DNA from: an uncultured delta proteobacterium
GTDB taxonomy: Bacteria > Desulfobacterota > Desulfobulbia > Desulfobulbales > Desulfocapsaceae
Length of the DNA stretch: 39,406 bases
Assembly: GCA_903875445.1 (NCBI GenBank)
Contig: CAIQWD010000099.1
Location: 1 to 39,406 of the forward strand
Direction of reading: 5' to 3'
Shown one piece after another: positions 20,113 to 26,679 of the stretch. The position numbers and the translations under genes are program-made. The first letter of the stretch is position 1. Every line of letters begins with the position of its first letter. The notes under the pieces were generated by a model. That model made no database searches and was not told the DNA's origin. It was given only the letters and a program-made list of their open reading frames with translations.

Positions 20113-20784
20113 TCAAAGAGAAAGATAATCCTCCGGCAGATGCCCCGCAGAGTCAAGTCCGCTGATGGAACTGTTGATATGCATCTCAACGGCAGTTGCC
20201 GCCCGTTCTGCATCGCCTGCTGCCAGCGCATCGATGATTGCCTCATGTTCCGATGTCGGTCGGTATTCAAGTTTGTAAAAAGGGTCGTAAAGGATGAGAA
20301 AGATTCTCGTTCGGTCAAGCAACTCTTTGATATAGGAATAGAGGACGCGATTGCCGCTCAGTTCGGCGATCTTCAGGTGCAGATTATCATTGGCGGTATA
20401 GTATTCGTCGAGGTTACTCTCATCGAAAACCTTGGTTTCAAGGCTTATAAGATTTCGCAGTTCTTCAATCTGTTTTGCGGTAACGCGCATGCATGTGAGC
20501 CGGATGGCCATGATTTCAAGCTGAGCGCGCACTAAAAAGGTTTCCTCGATTTCTTTCTGGGTAGGGGTTATGACGAAGGCGCCCCGATTAGGAATACTGT
20601 TTACCAAACCCTCAGCTTCAAGACGTCGTATTGCGCTTCTTACTGGGGTTCTGCTGACTCCCAGTTGTTGGGCGAGAGCGACCTCGACCAATTGACTGCC
20701 CTGTTTGATGTAGCGTTTACGAATTGCCGTCTTTAATTTCCGGTAAACAGCATCTTCAGAATTGATTTTTCTGGATGGACTCAT
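20113..20784 (-). CDS. GntR/FCD-family transcriptional regulator
   Basis: A one-component regulator of 223 residues with an N-terminal winged helix (LAQQLGVSRTPVRSAIRRLEAEGLV, then PNRGAFV) and a C-terminal FCD ligand-binding domain (about residues 80-210). Metal-binding candidates in the FCD domain are the Asp and His in NDNLHLKIAELSGN and the His in SEHEAIIDAL. I chose the ATG at 20784; a GTG at 20793 would add three residues and neither has a clear ribosome-binding site. It is transcribed away from the proline dehydrogenase gene, and the shared gap carries a 24-bp palindrome. It is therefore probably the repressor of proline catabolism, with proline or a breakdown product as likely effector; that part is inference from position. 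Confidence 0.88.
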   Translation of the reverse strand: MSPSRKINSEDAVYRKLKTAIRKRYIKQGSQLVEVALAQQLGVSRTPVRSAIRRLEAEGLVNSIPNRGAFVITPTQKEIEETFLVRAQLEIMAIRLTCMRVTAKQIEELRNLISLETKVFDESNLDEYYTANDNLHLKIAELSGNRVLYSYIKELLDRTRIFLILYDPFYKLEYRPTSEHEAIIDALAAGDAERAATAVEMHINSSISGLDSAGHLPEDYLSL

Positions 20785-20895
20785 AGAATTCACATGTAAG
20801 GGAAAAGTAAATGTAAAACGCTGTCAACAACGATTGCCCTTTCGAACTAGCTGGAGAGCTGCAGAAAACTATTTTTACAATATACACAAAAAATA

Positions 20896-20925
20896 TTGAC
20901 ATACCACAGGCAAATATCGTACTAA
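20896..20925 (+). promoter_or_regulatory. Candidate promoter of the proline catabolic genes
   Basis: A perfect -35 TTGACA (20896-20901) is followed after 18 bp by TACTAA (20920-20925), a weak -10. The predicted start of transcription falls at the edge of the palindrome 20934-20957, the arrangement expected for repression by the divergently encoded GntR protein. Confidence 0.5.
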
Positions 20926-20933
20926 TTTTGTGT

Positions 20934-20957
20934 CCAATCATTGTATACAATTATTGG
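20934..20957. promoter_or_regulatory. 24-bp palindrome, probable GntR operator
   Basis: The core ATTGTATACAAT (20940-20951) is a perfect 12-bp palindrome. It is flanked by CCAATC on the left and TATTGG on the right, which extend the symmetry to 24 bp with only one mismatched pair. TTGTATACAA-type sites are typical of FCD-class GntR operators. It lies just downstream of the candidate promoter and about 82 bp before the proline dehydrogenase ATG. Confidence 0.75.
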
Positions 20958-21039
20958 ATTAGGGAAAAGACAATTTTCGCAAGTAACAATAATTCACCTA
21001 AAAACTTGCTGTTCAAAACACCAGGTAAAAGGTAGTACC

Positions 21040-21951
21040 ATGATAAATACGCTCATAGCCGGCCTTCTGCCCCACATGCCCAAAAAATTGGTGTGGTTGT
21101 TTTCCAAGGAATATATAGCCGGGGAGAATCTGGCAGAAGCGATCGTCAACGCTAAGAAGCTGAATGCCCAAGGAATCTTAACCACGCTAGATGTTCTCGG
21201 AGAGTTTATAACTACTCTGGCTGAAGCCGAGGCCAATAAAAAAGAGTATCTCGAGGTCATTGAAGCGGCCGAGAGTGCCGGTGTAGAGGGCAACTATTCG
21301 CTGAAGCCGACTTTTTTTGGACTCCTTCTCGATAAAAATGTTGCCTACGGCCATATTCGCGAGGTTGTCGCCAAGGCGGCTTCCTTCGGTAATTTTGTCC
21401 GTATCGACATGGAAGACTCCCCGTGTACCGATATGGAAATCGAGCTCTACAAAAAACTGAAAGCGGAGTTTCCGGCCAACGTGGGCCTGGTAATTCAGGC
21501 GTATCTGAAGAGAACTCTCAAAGATCTGGAAAAGATGCAGGACATGAATACGCCGGAGAATCCGGTAAACCTGCGGGTCTGTAAGGGTATTTATGTCGAG
21601 CCGGAATCAATCGCTTATAAAAAATACGGTGATATCAATGAATATTTTCTAAGAGATATTGAATACATGTTCCAGCAGAACATGTATCCAGCCATTGCCA
21701 CCCACGATGTCCCACTCATTGAAGGCGCTTATAAGCTGATCGACAAATACCAGGTTCCGCAAGAAAAATACGAATTCCAGATGCTTTACGGCATAACCCC
21801 ATCTCTGCGCCGGTCGATTCTTGACAAAGGTCATCGCATGCGGGTCTACGTACCCTTCGGCAAGCAATGGTTTGGCTATTGTACGCGACGGTTGAAGGAA
21901 AATCCGAAAATGGCCGGCATGGTCCTTAAGGCCCTTTTCATGAAAGGATAG
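21040..21951 (+). CDS. Proline dehydrogenase (stand-alone)
   Basis: This FAD enzyme oxidises proline to 1-pyrroline-5-carboxylate and passes electrons to the quinone pool. The TIM-barrel family stretches are RIDMEDSPCTDMEIELY, VGLVIQAYLKRTLKDLE, NLRVCKGIYVEPESIAYK, AIATHDVPLIEGA, FQMLYGI and the substrate-binding MRVYVPFGKQWFGYCTRRL. From the ATG at 21040 it has 303 residues, typical of monofunctional bacterial enzymes and without the DNA-binding or dehydrogenase parts of PutA. That ATG has AAAAGG upstream and begins MINTLIAGLLPHMPK; the frame is open further upstream but runs through the operator region. P5C dehydrogenase follows 56 bp downstream. Confidence 0.93.
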   Translation: MINTLIAGLLPHMPKKLVWLFSKEYIAGENLAEAIVNAKKLNAQGILTTLDVLGEFITTLAEAEANKKEYLEVIEAAESAGVEGNYSLKPTFFGLLLDKNVAYGHIREVVAKAASFGNFVRIDMEDSPCTDMEIELYKKLKAEFPANVGLVIQAYLKRTLKDLEKMQDMNTPENPVNLRVCKGIYVEPESIAYKKYGDINEYFLRDIEYMFQQNMYPAIATHDVPLIEGAYKLIDKYQVPQEKYEFQMLYGITPSLRRSILDKGHRMRVYVPFGKQWFGYCTRRLKENPKMAGMVLKALFMKG

Positions 21952-22007
21952 TTACTTTTACCTCACAGAATTATTCTCGAAGAGAACTTCGATAGGAGAA
22001 ACAAGAG

Positions 22008-23651
22008 ATGACGAATCTTCTCAATAATGCAGTAATCAGTGTCCCCAAGCCGGTAAACGAGCCCATTCAAAGTTATGCTCCGGGGAGTCCGGAGAGGCTA
22101 AGATTAAAGCAGGCCCTGGCCGAAGCCGCAGGTAAACAGCTGGAAATTCCCCTCATTATCGGTGGCAAAGAGATCAGCACAGGGCGCTTGGGTAAAGTGG
22201 TCATGCCCCACGACCACCAGCATGTTTTGGCAAGGTATCATCAGGCGGGACCTGCGGAGGTGAGACTGGCGATCGACACGGCGGTGGCATCTCAAGCGAT
22301 GTGGCAGTCCTTTCGCTGGGAGGAGCGATGCGCCATCTTTTTGAAGGCCGCCGAACTCCTGGCCGGTAAATACCGGGCGGCGATCAATGCCGGAGCGATG
22401 CTTGCCGGCGGCAAAAATGCCTTCCAGGCGGAGATCGATGCCGCCTGCGAGTTCATCGATTTTCTTCGTTTCAATGTCCGCTATGCCCAGGAAATCTATG
22501 AAAAACAGCCGGAATCCTCGGCCGGAGTGTGGAATTACGCACAGCACCGGCCGCTCGAAGGTTTTGTTTTCGCGGTGACACCCTTCAACTTTACCGCCAT
22601 TGCCGGCAACCTGCCGACCGCACCGGCGATAATGGGCAACACGGTGGTCTGGAAACCGGCATCGTCCCTGGTGTACACCCCGTATCTCATCATGCGCATT
22701 CTCGAAGAAGCGGGTTTGCCGCCGGGTGTAATAAATTTTGTCCCCGGTTCCGGGGCGGTGGTCGGCGATGTCTGCCTCACCGATCCGAATCTTGCCGGCG
22801 TCCATTTCACCGGCTCGACCAGGGTGTTTCAGGCGATGTGGCGGACAATCGGCGAAAATATCGCCAGGTATAAATCCTATCCGCGTCTTGTCGGCGAAAC
22901 CGGCGGCAAGGACTTCGTCTTCGCCCACGCCAGTGCCGAGGTGCAGCCCCTGGTGACCGCCCTGGTGCGGGGGGCCTTTGAATACCAGGGGCAGAAATGT
23001 TCCGCCGCCAGTCGGGCCTATATCCCCAGCTCGCTCTGGCCGGCGGTTGAGGCCGGACTTCGGATGGAAATGGGCCGCATCAAGATGGGGCCGCCGACCG
23101 ATTTTCGCAACTTCGTCGGGGCGGTCATCGATGAGGCGGCCTTTGACACCATCGCCGGTTATATCGATTATGCTCGAAATAATAAAGGCGGCGAGATTCT
23201 CATTGGCGGCACCTGTGATAAAAGTGTAGGCTATTTCATCGAGCCGACGGTTATTTTGGCAAGCGATCCGCATTTCAAAACCATGGTGGAAGAGATCTTC
23301 GGACCGGTTCTGACCGTCTATGTGTATGATGATGCCCAGTTCGCCGAGACCTTGGAGCTTTGCAACAGCTCCTCGGCCTACGCCCTCACCGGTGCCGTTT
23401 TTGCGAAGGATCGTGCCGCGGTACGACTGGCGATGGGGCGGCTGGAACATGCGGCGGGCAATTTTTATATCAACGATAAACCAACCGGCGCTGTAGTCGG
23501 CCAGCAGCCCTTCGGCGGCGGCAGAGCCTCCGGGACCAACGACAAGGCGGGCTCCATGGCCAATCTCATGCGTTGGGTTTCAGCCAGGACAATCAAAGAA
23601 ACATTTGTACCCCCTGTCGATTTCACGTATCCTTTTATGGCAGAGGAATAA
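22008..23651 (+). CDS. pruA: 1-pyrroline-5-carboxylate dehydrogenase
   Basis: This aldehyde dehydrogenase converts P5C/glutamate semialdehyde to glutamate with NAD+, the second step of proline breakdown. At 547 residues it belongs to the long group that also includes the mitochondrial ALDH4A1 enzyme (N-terminal KPVNEPIQSYAPGSPER). The catalytic cysteine is C331 in YQGQKCSAASR and the general-base glutamate is E297 in LVGETGGKD. VTPFNFTAIAGNLPTAPA and GVHFTGSTRVFQ form the NAD site, and QQPFGGGRASGTNDKAGS is near the C-terminus. It lies directly after proline dehydrogenase and is much more GC-rich than the replication genes to the left. Confidence 0.94.
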   Translation: MTNLLNNAVISVPKPVNEPIQSYAPGSPERLRLKQALAEAAGKQLEIPLIIGGKEISTGRLGKVVMPHDHQHVLARYHQAGPAEVRLAIDTAVASQAMWQSFRWEERCAIFLKAAELLAGKYRAAINAGAMLAGGKNAFQAEIDAACEFIDFLRFNVRYAQEIYEKQPESSAGVWNYAQHRPLEGFVFAVTPFNFTAIAGNLPTAPAIMGNTVVWKPASSLVYTPYLIMRILEEAGLPPGVINFVPGSGAVVGDVCLTDPNLAGVHFTGSTRVFQAMWRTIGENIARYKSYPRLVGETGGKDFVFAHASAEVQPLVTALVRGAFEYQGQKCSAASRAYIPSSLWPAVEAGLRMEMGRIKMGPPTDFRNFVGAVIDEAAFDTIAGYIDYARNNKGGEILIGGTCDKSVGYFIEPTVILASDPHFKTMVEEIFGPVLTVYVYDDAQFAETLELCNSSSAYALTGAVFAKDRAAVRLAMGRLEHAAGNFYINDKPTGAVVGQQPFGGGRASGTNDKAGSMANLMRWVSARTIKETFVPPVDFTYPFMAEE

Positions 23652-23737
23652 CTGGGGCAGTTTGAACAACAAACGTTGATTGCCTGCGAGCCGTTGTAAA
23701 TAAATTACACGGCCGAAAGCATGCTTGGAACGGCATA

Positions 23738-23790
23738 AGGAGCCGTAAGGAAATAGTTATAAATGGTCTAGTTATTTCCTAACGGCTCCT
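23738..23790. repeat. 18-bp inverted repeat between pruA and korD
   Basis: AGGAGCCGTAAGGAAATA (23738-23755) and TATTTCCTAACGGCTCCT (23773-23790) are inverted copies with one mismatch, around a 17-nt AT-rich loop. There is no T run after it, so it is not a standard terminator. It lies 24 bp before korD, so it could be an mRNA stabilising or processing structure in the leader, an operator or the residue of a small mobile element. Confidence 0.7.
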
Positions 23791-23814
23791 AATCAACATA
23801 AGTAAGAGGGATGT

Positions 23815-24036
23815 ATGGCCAGGCAGAAGCTGAAGGCAATTGTCATCAATCGGGACTGGTGCAAGGGCTGTGGAATTTGTGTGCATTTATGCCCGAAGAA
23901 GGTGCTCGAACTGGATGGATCCGATAAGGCGGTGGTGGTTCGGCCGGAAGACTGTATCTGCTGCCGGATGTGTGAACTGCGGTGTCCGGATCTCGCCATC
24001 GAGGTGTTGACCGAGGAGGGAGAGGAAAATGCCTAA
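23815..24036 (+). CDS. korD: 2-oxoglutarate:ferredoxin oxidoreductase, delta (ferredoxin) subunit
   Basis: A 73-residue two-cluster ferredoxin. Its cysteine motifs are CKGCGICVHLCPKKV and CICCRMCELRCPDLA, each of the CxxCxxCxxxCP type that binds a [4Fe-4S] cluster. As the first gene of a four-gene kor operon it is the delta subunit, which takes electrons from the alpha/beta catalytic centre to soluble ferredoxin. AGAGGGA precedes the ATG. The last 8 bp overlap korA, which points to translational coupling. Confidence 0.93.
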   Translation: MARQKLKAIVINRDWCKGCGICVHLCPKKVLELDGSDKAVVVRPEDCICCRMCELRCPDLAIEVLTEEGEENA

Positions 24037-25177
24037 GAATATTCGCTTTGTTCAGGGAAATGAGGCCTGCGTGGAAGGGGCCCTCTATGCCGGCCTCGAT
24101 TTTTATGCCGGCTATCCGATTACTCCTTCCACGGAGATTGCCGAACTCCTCTCCGAGCGTCTTCCGGAAAGAGGTGGCAAGTTTATCCAGATGGAGGACG
24201 AGATTGCCTCGATGTGCGCCATTATCGGCGCATCCCTTACCGGCAAGAAGGTGATGACCGCCACCAGCGGACCGGGTTTCTCCCTGAAACAGGAGGCGAT
24301 CGGCTATGCCTGCATGGCGGAAATCCCCTGCGTTATCGCCAACGTGCAAAGGGGCGGGCCGTCAACCGGCAACCCAACCCATGTGAGCCAGGGCGATATC
24401 AACCAGGCCCGCTGGGGCACGCACGGCGATCATTCGATCATTGCCCTCACCGCCTCCAACCATCAGGATGTCTTCAAAATGACGGTGGACGCCTTCAATA
24501 TGGCCGAGACCTATCGCACCCCAGTAGTTCTTCTCTTCGATGAGGTCGTCGGTCATATGCGGGAGAAGCTGATCGTCCCCGAGAAGGGCGAACTGGAGAT
24601 CGTCGACCGCCTGCGGACCTCGGTTGCCAAAGATGTCGATTACCACCCCTATCTCCCCCGGGAGGACGGGCGCCTGCCGATGTCCGACTTCGGCGGCGAA
24701 CACCGCTATAACGTCACCGGTCTGTTCCACGATATGTGGGGCTTCCCATCCAACAACCCGAAAATCGTCAGCGGCCTGCTGCGCCACCTGGTCGATAAAA
24801 TCGACAACAATGTCCAGGCGATCACCCGCTACAAGGAACATTGCCTGGAAGGGGCGGAGTATATCCTGGTTTCCTATGGCTCTTCCGCCAGGTCGGCCAT
24901 TCATCTGGCGCAGAACCGCAGGAGCAAAGGCGAGAAGATCGGCGTGCTCGAACTGCAGTCGCTTTGGCCGTTTCCCGTGGAACTCGTGAAGGAGAAGTGC
25001 GCGGGTGCCAAGGCCGTTCTCGTGGTGGAAATGAATATGGGCCAGGTCTTGACTCAGGTGAAGGCGGCGGTGAAAAATCCCGATCGGGTGTTCCTCGCCA
25101 ACCGGATCGACGGCAAGCTCATCACCCCTTCGGACATCAAACAACTCCTTCGGGTCATCCAGGGGAGGGGAGTGTAA
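24029..25177 (+). CDS. korA: 2-oxoglutarate:ferredoxin oxidoreductase, alpha subunit
   Basis: The alpha subunit (382 residues) of the coenzyme-A-acylating oxidoreductase that converts 2-oxoglutarate to succinyl-CoA and CO2 with reduction of ferredoxin. It contains the N-terminal pyrimidine-binding domain (GLDFYAGYPITPSTEIAELL, QMEDEIASMCAIIGASLTGKKVMTATSGPGFSLKQE) and the receptor-type domain with NVQRGGPSTGNPTHVSQGD. The C-terminal transketolase-C-like part runs from about residue 275. The start overlaps korD and has GGAGAGG upstream. The 2-oxo acid specificity is assigned from subunit layout and context; related enzymes act on branched-chain 2-oxo acids. The enzyme is oxygen-sensitive in most hosts and fits an anaerobe. 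Confidence 0.92.
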   Translation: MPKNIRFVQGNEACVEGALYAGLDFYAGYPITPSTEIAELLSERLPERGGKFIQMEDEIASMCAIIGASLTGKKVMTATSGPGFSLKQEAIGYACMAEIPCVIANVQRGGPSTGNPTHVSQGDINQARWGTHGDHSIIALTASNHQDVFKMTVDAFNMAETYRTPVVLLFDEVVGHMREKLIVPEKGELEIVDRLRTSVAKDVDYHPYLPREDGRLPMSDFGGEHRYNVTGLFHDMWGFPSNNPKIVSGLLRHLVDKIDNNVQAITRYKEHCLEGAEYILVSYGSSARSAIHLAQNRRSKGEKIGVLELQSLWPFPVELVKEKCAGAKAVLVVEMNMGQVLTQVKAAVKNPDRVFLANRIDGKLITPSDIKQLLRVIQGRGV

Positions 25178-25178
25178 T

Positions 25179-25988
25179 ATGGCAGTCAAAGACTATTTAC
25201 GGGAAAGGTTTCTCCCGCACATGTGGTGCCCCGGTTGCGGTCATGGGACCATCCTCAACGCCCTTGTCCATGCCGTTGAAGACCTGCAGCTGAATAAAAA
25301 CGAGATTGTCATGGTATCAGGGATCGGCTGTTCGGCGAGAATTTCCGGCTATGTCGATTTTCACTCTCTGCACACCCTGCATGGTCGCGCCCTGGCTTTT
25401 GCCACCGGTGTTAAGTTGAGTCGGCCACATTTGAAGGTGCTGGTGCCGATGGGCGATGGCGATGCCTTGGCCATCGGCGGCAATCACTTCATCCATGCGG
25501 CACGTCGCAATATCGATATGACCGCCATTGTCATGAACAACCGGATTTACGGGATGACCGGCGGCCAGTTCTCACCGCTTTCCGGCCCCGGAGTTAAGGC
25601 GACAACCGCGCCGTACAAAACCATCGACAACAGTTTCGATGTGGTTGAACTCGCCAAGGCTGCGGGGGCGACCTTTGTTGCCAGGTCCACTGCCTTTCAT
25701 GTCAAGGAGTGCACCGAAATGCTGGCCAAGGCCATTCTCCATAAGGGTTTTTCGGTAGTTGAGATCATGTCGCAGTGCCCTACCCATTTCGGTCGCAAGA
25801 ATAAGGAAGGCGACGCCGTCAACATGCTGGGACTCTACAGGGACAACACCGCCAAGCTCGGTTCCAAGGCCCTGGAGGAGAAGCCCGGCCTCATTCCCCG
25901 GGGGATTTTCGTCGAGCAGGAGCGACCGGAGTACTGCGAAGAGTATGACAAGATTATCGCTTATGCAATGAAGGAGAAGATATCATGA
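25179..25988 (+). CDS. korB: 2-oxoglutarate:ferredoxin oxidoreductase, beta subunit
   Basis: The thiamine-diphosphate-binding subunit of the Kor complex, 269 residues. Visible signatures are the cluster-type WCPGCGHGTILN, GIGCSARISGYVDFHSLHTLHGRALAFATG, the TPP-magnesium motif GDGDALAIGGNHFIHA followed by NNRIYGMTGGQ, and CPTHFGRKNK. It starts one base after the korA stop with a strong GGGGAGGGGAG, and its end overlaps korC by 4 bp. The tight packing D-A-B-C leaves little doubt that the four form one transcript and one complex. Confidence 0.94.
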   Translation: MAVKDYLRERFLPHMWCPGCGHGTILNALVHAVEDLQLNKNEIVMVSGIGCSARISGYVDFHSLHTLHGRALAFATGVKLSRPHLKVLVPMGDGDALAIGGNHFIHAARRNIDMTAIVMNNRIYGMTGGQFSPLSGPGVKATTAPYKTIDNSFDVVELAKAAGATFVARSTAFHVKECTEMLAKAILHKGFSVVEIMSQCPTHFGRKNKEGDAVNMLGLYRDNTAKLGSKALEEKPGLIPRGIFVEQERPEYCEEYDKIIAYAMKEKIS

Positions 25989-26533
25989 TAAACAGGATAC
26001 GCATGGTACTCTCGGGCTCGGGGGGGCAAGGAGTCATTACCGCGGCCATTATTCTCGCCGAGGCGGCCGTCATCTACGAGGGCTTAAACGCCACCCAGGC
26101 CCAGAGTTATGGTGCGGCGGCCCGCGGCGGGGCAACCCGCAGCGACATTATCATTTCCGATCAGGAAATCAACTTTCCCGAAGTGACCCAGCCGAACATC
26201 CTGGTCTGTTTGACCCAGGAGGCGTACAACACCTATTCGTCGATCATTCGGCCGGGCGGCACCCTGCTCACCGACAAGCGATTCGTGCAGCTCACCAGTA
26301 AGGTCGACGCCAAGCAGATAGAACTGCCGATGTATGAGACGGTCATGGAAAAGATCGGTAAACCGGTGGTGTTCAATATCTGTGTTCTCGGTGCCCTCAT
26401 CGGTATTACCGAGGTACTGAAGCCGCAATCGGTCATGGCAGCGGTTGCCGATCGTGTTCCCAAGGATTTCCTTACCATGAACAACCGGGCGTTCGATCTC
26501 GGTCTCGTTCTCGGTGGCCAATTCCGCCGGTAA
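25985..26533 (+). CDS. korC: 2-oxoglutarate:ferredoxin oxidoreductase, gamma subunit
   Basis: The 182-residue gamma subunit of the Kor complex. The family opening is LSGSGGQGVITAAIILAEAA, followed by TQAQSYGAAARGGATRSDIIISDQEINFPEV and PNILVCLTQEAYN, all typical of the gamma domain of 2-oxo acid ferredoxin oxidoreductases. It overlaps korB by 4 bp, with AAGGAG before its ATG. It ends 146 bp before acnB, where the operon probably stops or is re-initiated. Confidence 0.93.
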   Translation: MINRIRMVLSGSGGQGVITAAIILAEAAVIYEGLNATQAQSYGAAARGGATRSDIIISDQEINFPEVTQPNILVCLTQEAYNTYSSIIRPGGTLLTDKRFVQLTSKVDAKQIELPMYETVMEKIGKPVVFNICVLGALIGITEVLKPQSVMAAVADRVPKDFLTMNNRAFDLGLVLGGQFRR

Positions 26534-26567
26534 TTGAAGGTTTTTTTGTCAATTTTTCTTCCCGGAC

Positions 26568-26596
26568 TTGGTTCCGGGGAGAAACCTTGCTATATT
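26568..26596 (+). promoter_or_regulatory. Possible promoter of acnB
   Basis: TATATT (26591-26596) with TTGGTT 17 bp upstream (26568-26573) gives a weak promoter match in the korC-acnB gap. A short GC-rich hairpin (26561-26566 with 26573-26578) overlaps the -35. Confidence 0.3.
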
Positions 26597-26679
26597 CGCG
26601 ACCATCTACAACTCTTCAGTCATCCGCAGGCCGGAAAAACGGCTGAGGATGGATCGCCACGATAACAAGGAATCCAATC

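Noticed and set aside
22104-23450. Long minus-strand open frame of 448 codons opposite P5C dehydrogenase
   Set aside because: It mirrors a well-conserved aldehyde dehydrogenase gene. The translation is low-complexity and His/Arg/Gly-rich, as expected from antisense of GC-rich codons.
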